From positions 8,575,571 to 8,639,570 of the forward strand of contig CM026428.1 of assembly GCA_014871385.1 (NCBI GenBank): a DNA stretch of 64,000 nucleotides, written 5' to 3'. Source of the DNA: Ceratodon purpureus (Eukaryota; Streptophyta; Bryopsida; Pseudoditrichales; Ditrichaceae). The notes under the pieces are model-generated. The model was not told where the DNA came from. It was given only the letters and a program-made list of their open reading frames with translations, and did no database searches. Below are positions 49,974 through 59,699 of this stretch, piece by piece. The position numbers and the translations under genes are program-made. Each line of letters starts with the position of its first letter. The first letter of the stretch is position 1.

Positions 49974-50016
49974 GTGCGAGCTGTGAGCGACGAGCGGAGA
50001 GCGAAGAGCGGTAACT
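49974..50016 (-). repeat. Right arm of the 44-bp inverted repeat
   Basis: Inverted copy of 33602-33645; the minus strand starts AAGTTACCGCTC and contains CGCTCTCCGCTC. See the left arm. Confidence 0.6.
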
Positions 50017-51175
50017 TCTTCAGTATTTAGATGTTTAGGGGAATTTAGAGCGGTATGGTTATGTTATCTTATGGACTAACAATTTTTTGGGTTTTAAAAA
50101 ATCTAAATTTAGTTCGTAATGTGACCTATGACCGTGGACAATCTTAGTGAAATGACTAGATGCCCTGATCTATGGCCGTGGAAATCTTGGTATTGCGGTG
50201 AGTGGGCAGTAGGGGCCTGCACTCGTGGATTCATGTTATGGAAACTGTTATAGAAACTGTTATAGAAACAGCCAGGTCTTGTTTTAAGGGCATGCAGTGA
50301 CGTAACACTGTAGCGGCCTTCTATTCTAACTCGCAAATGTCGGTTTAGGTACACATATTGTTACTGTTGTATGACAGTTAAGACTTCGTACCTTTCTAAA
50401 CATGCTAAAGTGACCTTTGATATTAGAAGAACCTTTTACCTCATGAGGTGCCTCCGACGATCGAAAACACAGAACATCAATTATTGACCAGTTCTTGCCT
50501 AGACTCAACCGAGTGAACCGAGTGCGTGAATTTTAGTTCATTATGTCGTGAGCCAGCAGTGGTAGTGGATGAACGTCAGCCAACAGCCTGTGTCGATGAT
50601 TCAGACCCTAGGAAGCGTCGAAACCTGGAAGACAATGGATTCTGACTACTTCGCACACGAATCAAGTGATTAGACCATACATGTGCGACATAACATATAA
50701 ATGTACGCACGTTCTGGAAATTGAAACAAAAAGACTGTTACTGATAAAGATATAAAATACCGCAGAGGACCCTGAATTGAAGACAGTGTAGACACTCTAA
50801 GGTCGTGTAACATGGTCAGAAGCCTTTACCCCATTCATGGTCCTATGACAAAGGTGGGCCATGAGTATACCTCCCTTTCACTAATACTTCTCTAGATTTA
50901 GGGAGTCTGAAAAAGGTTTCTTCGGGCCTGAGCATACATACGTGACTCCCTTCCAAACCCTTTTACCAGGACCTCTTTAGGAATTACATAGTTCTTTATA
51001 TGACTTGCAAAATGGTTCGTAATGGCGCTTACGTATATTAACAGCGGATTCACAAGACTGGGAAAAACGGTATACGGTGCAAGTGCAAATTTTTGGTAGT
51101 GGCCCTTTTAGTCTCACTACTTCATCATTAAAAGAAATTAACGCAATACATGTGCGAATAACAAATCAGATATCA
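50017..51175. other. Intergenic DNA
   Basis: No ORF, tRNA or repeat that I can support. Two 14-bp ACTGTTATAGAAAC phrases stand side by side near 50238. Confidence 0.4.
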
Positions 51176-52627
51176 CTACTTGTCTAGGTACTTCAGAAGG
51201 CCACTCTCCAGGACTCGCTTCACTTCGTTGAAGCTAAAACTAGCTGCATGAATGAATGTATCCGACTCTGATTCAAGACCGCAAACTACACTGAACAGGT
51301 AGTACAAATGCTTGCAATTAGCCCATTGACCTCGCTTCCCAAGTGCCGTGATTGCCATCTCCTTGAAATTTGGGCAAGTGCAGGCAGGGTGTTGCGAAAT
51401 GGTCAAGTAGTATTGCTGTACCTTTGGAAGTTTCCCAGAATCCAATGTGACGATGCATCCCAGGGTTGGGGCAGGCAGCATGCACAACTTCCTCACCTTC
51501 CCGTTCAACGATAAGGCAGAGGCACAATTATTGCTATGCTTGGTCGACAGGGCCTTCTTGTTCCGTCGGATGAGCTTTCCTGATCGCCGGGTAGGGAACT
51601 CATCGGGGTATGCCGGCGTAGGGTAGGCCGAGAAGTCCACTGCAGCTGCCCGGTCTAGAAAGAGTCTTCTCGGTGACATCTCCTTCTGCTCCGGGAGTTT
51701 GAAGCCGGCATTCTCTAGAGAGAGGATCTCTCTTTTCGTCAACTTTGTCCCAAGCTTCACGGGCCACACCTCAGGTACCTTTGGCACCGATAGGACCCAC
51801 TTCCGCTTGCTACCGTTGACACACCTGTCAATGTCGTCATTGCAGAAAAAGAACTGATGAGTCTCTATTCTGTCCTTCTGGTAGTTCTTCATGGGGCCTG
51901 TATATGTGGGCGCAGGCGTGCTCTTTCCGTGCTGCACAATGCGTGCCACGCATTTCTTCTTCGTCACAGCATGTTGGGCGAAGCAAGCCTTAGCAGATGT
52001 CTTAGGAAGTCGTGCAATGTGCCACTCGGAGGGGTTGCAGGCGGTCTCCTCAACTGAAGTGACGTGATGGTAGTCGACTGGAGGTGGAGACTGCTGAGGG
52101 TGGATGTCGGCTTGGTCCTCTTCACTGCTTGTAGGAGACTCTGCTATTACCACCGTCGGAGGGTAGTCGCTCTCCCGGCGTGCAGCTCTAGTCTGGACAC
52201 GAGGTCTTGACACAGTGATCTTGTCTGGCCTATGAGACTCCCGTTCATCTCCAAAGGCAACATCAGGTTTACGTTTCAGTGAGATACAGACCTCCTCCCC
52301 TTCAAGATGCGGGTCCCTTGTGCACCACTCCTCAGCTCCAGGCATGTTCATAATCGCTTCATGTAGGACTTTCGGGTTCCCTGTCCTTGCTGCAAATCTT
52401 TGTGCACGTCGGAGGCTGAGCTCCTCTTTCGACGGACCCTTCCCAGGACGCTCCCCCTTCAAGAACTGGAAGTAGGCAACGCATTGCATGAACGCCCTTA
52501 CAAAGTCGTCGACAGCTGCAACGTACAAGTCGCTGCCCCGATCTCCGGACTGCTGTTTCCACCTGTTGTGAATTGATTCAGTAAGATTGCACGACGGCAT
52601 TTCCGCCAGCTCTTCCTCACTGTGATT
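51176..52627 (-). CDS. MULE transposase-like gene, last exon with SWIM zinc finger
   Basis: The exon begins after a TGTACAG acceptor (AG at 52629-52628), giving NHSEEELAEMPSCNLTESIH in phase with the previous exon. The early part (NLTESIHNRWKQQ) resembles the end of the Mutator-like transposase core. The middle is a variable linker. Near the C-terminus CTCPNFKEM followed by NCKHLYYLF gives CxC...CxH, a SWIM zinc finger, which typically follows MULE transposase domains and binds DNA or protein. It ends with TAG-TGA. Confidence 0.75.
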   Translation of the reverse strand, partial: NHSEEELAEMPSCNLTESIHNRWKQQSGDRGSDLYVAAVDDFVRAFMQCVAYFQFLKGERPGKGPSKEELSLRRAQRFAARTGNPKVLHEAIMNMPGAEEWCTRDPHLEGEEVCISLKRKPDVAFGDERESHRPDKITVSRPRVQTRAARRESDYPPTVVIAESPTSSEEDQADIHPQQSPPPVDYHHVTSVEETACNPSEWHIARLPKTSAKACFAQHAVTKKKCVARIVQHGKSTPAPTYTGPMKNYQKDRIETHQFFFCNDDIDRCVNGSKRKWVLSVPKVPEVWPVKLGTKLTKREILSLENAGFKLPEQKEMSPRRLFLDRAAAVDFSAYPTPAYPDEFPTRRSGKLIRRNKKALSTKHSNNCASALSLNGKVRKLCMLPAPTLGCIVTLDSGKLPKVQQYYLTISQHPACTCPNFKEMAITALGKRGQWANCKHLYYLFSVVCGLESESDTFIHAASFSFNEVKRVLESGLLKYLDK

Positions 52628-53389
52628 CTGTACACATGACGGATTAGGTTAGGGTTTGGGGTCCGATTACTGAATGTGGAGTAAACATACTGCCCCTAGC
52701 AATAGTCCTCGGCACCGAGGCAAATGACAAAGGGCTGCAAGGCTGCTGCATTCGGGACTAGCTCATGGCATGCAACATTAGGAAAGAGCAGACTCAGTAC
52801 CCCAGCAAGAGTGCTCGGCACCGAGGCAACTTGCCAGGGGGTGCAAGGCTGCTGTGTTTGGCGCTAGACCATGCCACGGAGGATCAGCAATGACCAGACT
52901 CAGTACCCCCAGCAAGAGTGCTCGGCACCGAGGGAAACTCGCAAGGGCTGCAAGGCTGCTGCATTCAGGGCTACCTCGTGGCATGGAGCATCAGGAATTA
53001 GCAGACTGAGTACCCCCAGCAAGAGTGCTCGGCACCGAGGCAAAATGCCAAGGGCGTCAAGGCTGCTGCATTCGGGGCTAGGTCAAGGAATGGAGCATCA
53101 CGAAAGAGCAGACTGAGTACCCCCAGGAAGAGTGATCGGTACGGAGGCCAATTGCCAAGGGCTGCAAGAGTGCTGCAGTAAGCGATAGGTCATGGCACGG
53201 AGCATCCGGAGAGAGCAGAGTTTGTACCCCCAGGAAGAGTGATCGGAACGGAGGCCAATTGCCAACCAGTGCAAGGCTGCTGCATTGGGGGCTAGGTCAT
53301 GGCACGGAGTACTCGAAAAGAGCAGAGTTTGTACCTCCAACAGGATACTCATGATGCGACAGAGATTGGAAGGCGGAGAGGTTGCTTAC
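52628..53389 (-). repeat. Intron of the MULE gene made of a 107-bp tandem array
   Basis: A GTAAGC donor (53389-53388) and a CAG acceptor bound a 762-bp intron. It contains about six units of period 106-107 bp; the GACTCAGTAC-type landmarks fall at 52791, 52897, 53004, 53111, 53218 and 53325. Each holds GTGCTCGGCACCGAGGCA, a GGCTGCTGCA block and a CATGGCACGGAGCATC block. The first two match the satellite at 59.7-64 kb in inverse orientation. Confidence 0.8.
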
Positions 53390-53721
53390 CAATTCCATGA
53401 AGCCTCCCCATTGGCGATAGCGGTGGTGCCAGAACGAAAGCCACGTCTCCATATTGGAGAGCCCTTTTCCAGTTGCAGCGCCGGATGACATCCACCATGC
53501 TCGGAGTGCCAAGAATTTTGTTTCAGCTTCGGCTAGTGTCGTCGCGTTCTTGTACTGCTGGCACAGTTTGATGTGCTGCGCTCGGAGGTCCTGCCGAATG
53601 TTTGCGTTTGTATGTTGCTCCAAAGACTGCCTCCAATGGAATAGACATGTCCTCTCCCTATCGATCATCCTCTCGGAGGCGTCACCGCTCCCATAGATAA
53701 TTCGAACTGCGTTCCAGGTTG
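53390..53721 (-). CDS. MULE transposase-like gene, exon part downstream of the solo LTR
   Basis: Continues the catalytic domain after the inserted element: WNAVRIIYGSGDASERMIDR, RTCLFHWRQSLEQHT, then AEAETKFLALRAWW and ETWLSFWHHRY, in the spacing of MULE transposases. The frame is the same as on the other side of the insertion once one GGTTG copy is discounted. Ends at the GTAAGC donor. Confidence 0.72.
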
Positions 53722-53940
53722 TGTCGGAACACGCGTTGTACGAAATATCCCCCTAAGGTGTTCAAAAGTGATAAAACACCTTAAAAGTGACTCGTGTATC
53801 GTTCCTGGGATTCTGTGAAGTGAGCAGAGTAGAGTGAATCTAGTGGAGTTGTCAAACAACCCAAAAGGTAAGCAAAACCGGAGGTTTAAACTACCTCCTA
53901 TCCGGTTTTCCGGAAAGTCAAATCCAGATCCTTCCCTTTC

Positions 53941-54036
53941 CGGATCCGGAAACTCGGATCTTGCAAACCCGGATCCGGAAACTCGGATCTTGCAAACCCG
54001 GATCCGGAAACTCGGATCTTGCAAACCCGGATCCGG
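53941..54036. repeat. 29-bp tandem repeat (3.3 units) in the solo LTR
   Basis: Three exact units beginning at 53941, 53970 and 53999 with the phrases CGGATCCGGAAACTCGGATC and TTGCAAACC, plus a partial fourth. Each unit carries TCCGGA. Confidence 0.95.
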
Positions 54037-54281
54037 TTCACAACAATTTAACACAAAATGAAGTTTAACCTCTATATCAGAGGGTGCCGTTGGTATTTAG
54101 GAAGGATGGCTCCTACCCTTCTAGAGATTTGAGTGGCTGAAGTACCACTATCAAGACAATAAAACAACAACAAACACAAAGGATGCAGTTACTTCCTCAC
54201 AACTATTCCGGGTTGACAATCCGGTCCAGTAGGTCACACAGGAAATCCCCACAATCCTACCAATACTACAACGACGAACCT

Positions 54282-54390
54282 ATCCGGATCCGAATCTTTC
54301 CGGATCCTTCCGAAACTTTCCGGAACTTTCCGGATCCTTCCGGATCCTTCCGAAACTTTCCGGAACTTTCCGGATATCCGGATCTGGATC
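54282..54390. repeat. TCCGGA-motif cluster in the solo LTR
   Basis: Eight TCCGGA in about 105 bp, arranged in TTTCCGGAAC and TTCCGGATCC phrases that repeat imperfectly. Confidence 0.9.
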
Positions 54391-55268
54391 TGGTTTTGGA
54401 GGGGAGTTTGGTGACCAGATAACTAGGCGACCCGTACCACTTGCTGTCTACTCCTTTCAGATACTGTGGAACCTCTTCAAAAGTTCGGTTGGCGCTTCCT
54501 AGGCTCTTCCCGGATCATACCCAACCTAGCAATGGCTATCCCACATGAAAGTTATACAAGCAAACACACCCAGTGAGGCTTCACTCCTACTACACGTAGT
54601 CTTTCAACCAGCTCTTAAACCAACCCCAAAACTAGACCCTAAGATAGATCCGGGTACTCTCCTAAGCTCCTCCCTCCAAGTGGTCCTCTCAAAGCTCACT
54701 CACACGTCTATAAGGAACTGTGGAATCAACACTTGCAGCAAAACTCTAGATGAGACTTTACTTCATAGAGAAAAGGAAACAAAGAAAGAGGACCAGGGAG
54801 AACCGGAAGTCCCCCCCCTTATAAACACAATGCTAACCCTAACCCTAACTCAAATCAAACGCCCACACGCCCTCAGCACCGCCCATTTGGCGCTCCACGG
54901 AAATCTCGGAATCCTATCCCTTCCGTGAATTTTGGATCTCAGATCCACAATTTTCGGATCTCAGATCCTCCAGCCCGGAACTTGCACCCGGAACATGAAC
55001 CCGGAACCTCCAACTCGGATCCTCCAACCCGGATCATGAATCCGGAACTTTAAATCCGAATCTTCCAATGTGGTCTTTGGCTGAAATGCAACTCTTTTCC
55101 TTAACCCTTTTAGCATCTTAGCCCTTTCACACTTGGCTCTATGTGCTAATTTATCTACCACTATTACTTTTGTGCTATCTAACTAAAAAATTAACACTAA
55201 AACAATTTTCCTAACCTACTTCTACTGCTATCTAGCTAAAAACTAACTTTGCAGGTTCCGACAGGTTG

Positions 55269-57027
55269 CTTGTGCACCGTCCGCCATGAAGCCCTTAAAG
55301 TTAACTCTGAAGACCCCGTGAGTCTCCATGATGGCATTCAAATTCTTCCAGAGGACGGACTGGGCTACCGTGTCCTCCAACTACATGTCGCACGCTGCGA
55401 TTGTCATTATCCGACAGTACGTGGGGTCGTAGACATGGCAGGCCATTGTTACCCAGTCCCTAACCCGCCTAACGTGGTCAAACATAATCCACGCATCCTC
55501 CAAGTCACCGCCTGTCTGCATACGCTTAACTAGATCGACTCCACTGCCCGGCCCTACCTCAGACATTTTGAAGACATACACCTTCGCCGCATCATTGCCT
55601 TGCCCCGGAAACATGTTGTTTTGGATGAACTTCCAGTTGCTGAAGCCTCGTAGCATTCTGATGCCATCCATGGTCCCAAAGCGCCTAACATTTTTGAACG
55701 ACGTAATGCAATATCGAATGTTTGGGGAAGAGAGGTGCTTACAGCGGTCAAATATTGGTTCGAGCTCCTCCAATTCCAGAATCTTCTGCGGTTCACCCTC
55801 CTTGGCCAGAAGTAACGGGCCTAGCAGCTCCTTCGCAGTCTCGAGTACGATGGCGGACGGAGTGGCGGACGGAGTACGCTCCACCTGCTCCCTGATCAAG
55901 TTCTCCGTATGGTCGACGAAGTCGCGGTTCTCACCAGACTTCACAGGATGATCGTGAGTACCTAGATGAACGCACGCTCTCGTCATGTGAGGTCCCGCAC
56001 TGACATAGTATATCCTTGCAGGGCAGAGCGCAACGCAGGTCGGCGGTGTATTGCAAGATTTACAGACCACAGTGGAACCCTGCGGCGGGTGCGACCCTAC
56101 TTCAAACACTCTCTCAGATTTCCCATCCCATTCAGTCTCGTTCACTACAGAAGCCCTGTTCTCACGTGTCAGATACTCACATTTGACATTCTCACAACGG
56201 AGATGGCCAAGGCACGAGGAAGAACGGAAGACCAACTTCAGGTCGTTCTGAATATTCGAAGTCACTGTGCGAGTCCAAGGGTGTCCATCGTATCTCCTAT
56301 CCATTCCCCGTAATTGCTTTGCAGCGGAGTGATGGCCGTGAGGGCCTAGGGGTGGGAACTCGAAAATGACATCGCCGGTGTACTGAGGTGGAAGGTACTG
56401 AACTTCCTGCATTCTAATTCTATTAAAATTGATGCGCAACAGAACACTCTTGGACCTCTTACGAGCGCTAAGCTTCATGAGGCACTGAACGACACTTTCT
56501 GAAGGGGAGAATGCAGCGGTAGATGGAACGGCTGACTTCACGGAGGCAAGTACTTCCTCAGGAATCTCAACTGCAGTTGGCAATGTCGTGTCCTTCCTCT
56601 CTGGAACTACTGTCGTCTCGACAACGTCTTCACTTTCAGAATCACTTAACTCAAAGATGGTTTGAAGTCCTGGCTCTGTCTTAACTTTCCTCAACGGCGG
56701 GTCAGACTCAATGCACACTGTTGTGGACGATCGGGGGGTAAGCAATTCAGTAGAAGCAGCTAGGACAGACTCTGTAATTCCGTAGACTCTATACTTCCCA
56801 GGTTTAAGCAACCAAAACGTCCCAAACTCCTTCTGAGTTGACAACTGACCCACTGCATGCGAGAGTTCGCCACTGATATCGTCAAAAATCTCCTCCTCTA
56901 CATGAAGTGATTCCTCCCTGTACTGGAATCGAAGACTCAGAGTGGTAGAACTGATCATAGCACACCCATCTACACCCAAAGGAAACGTAATCGGAACAGA
57001 ATGCGAATCTGCACGAAGGTAAGCCAT
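55269..57027 (-). pseudogene. MULE transposase-like gene, first exon with an in-frame TAG
   Basis: From ATG 57027 (MAYLRADSHS). The N-terminal part is variable, with acidic SDSESEDVVETTVV. Near residues 280-340 is a Cys/His-rich region (CKSCNTPPTCVALCPARIYY, TRACVHLGTHDHPV) like the zinc-binding N-terminal domain preceding MULE transposases. The catalytic core begins with AWIMFDHVRRVRDWVTMACH and MTIAACDM. A TAG at 55381-55383 follows CDM; the frame then continues LEDTVAQSVLWKNLNAIM and FKGFMADGAQAT up to the solo LTR, the expected MULE order with aspartates in place. Family members have Gln in the stop position as I recall (CAG to TAG). So the gene is doubly disrupted. Confidence 0.75.
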
Positions 57028-57441
57028 ACTTTGGACAGGAAGACCTCACGGCAACAGCGAAATGTGAACAAGCAGAGACAGCGGAGGAGACGATCACATA
57101 ACAGTACCTACTTTTCTCGCTGCGACACCCTTCTAATCTCACAGGTCGAATACATGATTAAGGAGACGGTTAACATTAACACGCATAGTAAGGAAGATTT
57201 CTAGTACGAATATCCTTATTTAAACTAATTAATCAAGGATTAGTACAAGTCCAAATTATATGGCCGCCGGAATCATGAATATCATATATGAGGCTGGAAT
57301 ATTACAGAATCGAGTGGTTGATGAAGGCAACTCCCACTACTCAAAGACATTTCATTAAAACGATACGCTTTCATTACAGTGGAACCATTCCGTTCACATT
57401 CAAGTACAGCTATCCAAGGTCTTTAAACTCAGTACTATGTA

Positions 57442-57897
57442 TCAAATTCGACGAATGCGCTTTCTGGGAGGCTCCTTGGCTTCGTAGTCCTCGATATTGT
57501 CTTGAACTAGCCCATGAGTGCTAACAACAGTGGAGCACCCTCTACTTTGTAGCTTACGTCCTCTCGGACGAGGGGTACTTCTCAGAAGACATCTAGAGTA
57601 GGTCCCAGGTTTGATGTTTCCAACTTTTGCGTACGCATGGGTTGCACTAATAACACTGCACACAGTCGGTTCTCCCACTACCGTGCCTGGGGTGGCCGAC
57701 TGGACAGGGCCACGGGCGTCCACAATCATGACATCAACGAAAGCAACTTGAGTGGGTGGCTCGTCGTAGTCTGGCATGTTGCAATCAGGAACCGGATCAA
57801 AGGGACCCTGAAAATCATCTAAGGACATGCCATGTTCTCTCTCTTGCTGTGAATCTGGAAGTTTATGAGAACGGGACACGAGCTGTTCCGTCTCCAT
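57442..57897 (-). CDS. Small unknown ORF upstream of the MULE gene
   Basis: ATG at 57897 (METEQLVSRSHKLP) gives 151 residues ending TGA. Landmarks are FDPVPDCNMPDYDEPP, VGNIKPGTYSRCLLRS and a basic end EPPRKRIRRI that could be a nuclear signal. Same orientation as the MULE gene, 415 bp upstream of its ATG. IKPGTYS faintly recalls LKPGKYRVYGI in the MULE N-terminus. Family not recognised; it could be an element-encoded second ORF. Confidence 0.4.
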   Translation of the reverse strand: METEQLVSRSHKLPDSQQEREHGMSLDDFQGPFDPVPDCNMPDYDEPPTQVAFVDVMIVDARGPVQSATPGTVVGEPTVCSVISATHAYAKVGNIKPGTYSRCLLRSTPRPRGRKLQSRGCSTVVSTHGLVQDNIEDYEAKEPPRKRIRRI

Positions 57898-58395
57898 CTC
57901 CCCTAAAGTCTCTACTAAGATTAATTTAGTCTGGAAATACAAGAGCCAGTGACATTTCTTATATAGGAATAGAATGGACCTAGCCTAGGCTCATGTTATA
58001 ACACGTGTTTAGGAGGGTTATGTTAATGCAAGGAGTTAATCAGAGACGGCGCATTCTTGGCAGGGTTGTTAACATGTACTTTATACCTGACAGTATGAAA
58101 GGTGAACTAACTTCCGCTGCAGAACAAATGCTACGTCATGGTGAATGGATACTGGAATCTTATGAGGTAACTGAATTCATGCATTCGACGTAAAGCCAAC
58201 GCCGGCTCATTGATTATGCCAACATTATATCTTATTTAGTGCCCAAATGTCATTGAGACATAAATCGAAGTCGAACTCATAATTACACACCTCTAGACAT
58301 TTTAGAGAGGGGACATATTTAGAGGTCATAGATCCGTCCTCAACTATTTTTTGAAGCCATTATGTAATGGTTACAATGGTCCATTAGACTCAGAG
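57898..58395. other. Intergenic DNA between divergent small genes
   Basis: Nothing recognisable; should hold the promoters of both flanking ORFs. Confidence 0.35.
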
Positions 58396-58674
58396 ATGAT
58401 CACTCGGTCAGCTTCGAAGGCGCAGGCAGAGTTTTCCAGGTCTCTAGAGAAACAGAGGCGTCTTCGGAGGAAGAAGAGGTTTGCAGTGAGAGGGGCGAGT
58501 GAAACTAAGTACAATTTGCGTTCAGCAATGGGGAAGAAGGGAGGGAATTCTAGTCAGGCTGCCGGAGGACAACCTAGACGGGGTGCTGCTTCAATTGGAC
58601 GAGACGATGTCTCACCGCGGACTCTAAACTACGTGGACGACGACGGAACGCCAATCCAGAATCCTTGGGCTAAG
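58396..58674 (+). CDS. Unknown small basic protein, exon 1
   Basis: ATG at 58396 (MITRSASKAQ), a basic segment (EKQRRLRRKKRF), then DDVSPRTLNYVDDDGTPIQN PWAK up to a GGTATGC donor (GT at 58675). It joins in phase 0 with an exon at 59234. The two-exon model is my inference from splice signals; family unknown. Confidence 0.4.
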
Positions 58675-59233
58675 GTATGCTCAAATGCATAGGGATTCAT
58701 TCTATCGCTTGTCAACTTAGTTCACTGGTAGATGGTTAAAATCACTGTCCTCATGAGTATGAGATACTTAATCATTTCCCAGTGCAGAGTCATCGACTTG
58801 GCTGTAGTTTTAAATTTCAGGGCTTACGAAGGGAGGTTTCCCGGGGACATAAAGGCCTATTATGACAGCTTATTGAAGATGTATACAGCCTTAACGATGC
58901 TTTAACCGAAGCCAGTCATTACTGGGCGTTCTCGTTATATTATTTACGTTCAGAGAGGTTGCAATCAGGGATGCTGTGAAAACCGTTATTAGGTTCTACC
59001 GCATTCATGGTCCGATTTAGGAGGCTCAACGTTGCATTACCTTGCCGGGGCGTCACAGTCTGCAGCAATAAGGACGGAGGGGCTTAGGGTAAGCGAGAGG
59101 GAGCGCATGCACGCTGGATCGGATGCTTCGAGAGATTCTCTACTGTTTCTGAGTCTCGAGTCGTTGAGAATGTGGTTCCTTCCCGGTTCTGTGCAGAAGC
59201 CGATTAATCACTTCGTACTCTTTGTAGCTTCAG

Positions 59234-59371
59234 GAGCAGATCGAAGAGGAAGACAGTATGGAGAGTGAGTCAGTGGACAGGACTACGCGAGCCCCAGTAA
59301 AGCCGAAGCCCACCAAAGATGTTCACGTGCCAACTTCTTCACACTGCCTTCGCGACAGTTGCTTGCTGTAG
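59234..59371 (+). CDS. Unknown small basic protein, candidate exon 2
   Basis: After a GTAGCTTCAG acceptor the frame reads EQIEEEDSMESESVDRTTRA, then KPKPTKDVHVP, and ends at TAG 59371. Phase fits exon 1. An acidic then Lys/Pro-rich tail; no domain. Confidence 0.35.
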   Translation, partial: EQIEEEDSMESESVDRTTRAPVKPKPTKDVHVPTSSHCLRDSCLL

Positions 59372-59495
59372 TAGAGCGTGTTTCTTGTACTGTCGATGGT
59401 AATCGTTTAAGTTTAATCAGAAGTTTCAAGTTCTTAGTATTAGGTCTAAGGGGCAGTTTTAATTATTAAGGATAATCGTAGAGTGCCTCTTCTCC

Positions 59496-59699
59496 ATGTC
59501 CCAGCAGCACACAGGATCGCAAAGCAACAACGGTGGGAGCGTAGGTCAATTCATCATGGGAGGAGGAGAGGATGATACGCTGGCGACACCCACAAACAAT
59601 CAGGTTTGCGACCTTCGTAGAGCACTCTTGCTGGAGGAAATGTTGTTGGGTTCTCATGCTCTTATTCCACATCCTCCTACTCCACTGCCGATCAGTTCA
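59496..59699 (+). CDS. Short ORF running into the satellite
   Basis: ATG at 59496 (MSQQHTGSQSNNGG) with LRRALLLEEMLLGSHALI before the frame enters the 108-bp satellite. A CAG-GTTTGC donor-like site lies at about 59603. It may be a small exon or a chance frame. Confidence 0.3.

Larger units (their letters stand above)
53717..55268. mobile_element. Solo LTR (1542 bp) of an E2-related family inside the MULE gene
   Basis: The insert 53722-55263 starts TGTCGGAAC and ends GTTCCGACA and is flanked by perfect GGTTG duplications (53717-53721, 55264-55268). It shares ordered blocks with the E2 LTR: GGCGACCCGTACCAC, GGAACCTCTTCA, GCAATGGCTAT versus GCGACGGCTAT, and CAGTGAGGCTTCACTCCTAC. It lacks any ORF731-like frame and any second LTR or internal region. 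It is also very rich in TCCGGA. So it is a solo LTR of a sister family whose LTR has no ORF. Confidence 0.85.

Noticed and set aside
49966-49977. CACTA terminus suggested by CACTAAAGTG next to the exon
   Set aside because: CACTA here reads into the right-hand flank and its first bases are also explained as a TTTAG splice acceptor; no partner terminus or 3-bp duplication was found.
52690-53345. CRISPR-like array
   Set aside because: Units are whole 107-bp tandem repeats without unique spacers, in a eukaryotic intron.
54828-54852. Telomere remnant (CTAACCCTAACCCTAACT)
   Set aside because: Only about three units, inside a solo LTR; too short to be an interstitial telomere.
36594-55383. Reassigned genetic code with TAG as glutamine, as in some ulvophyte algae
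   Set aside because: One E3 TAG replaces Trp, and several genes here (MULE last exon with TAG-TGA, E2 pol, the transposase last exon) end sensibly at TAG. Mutation is simpler.
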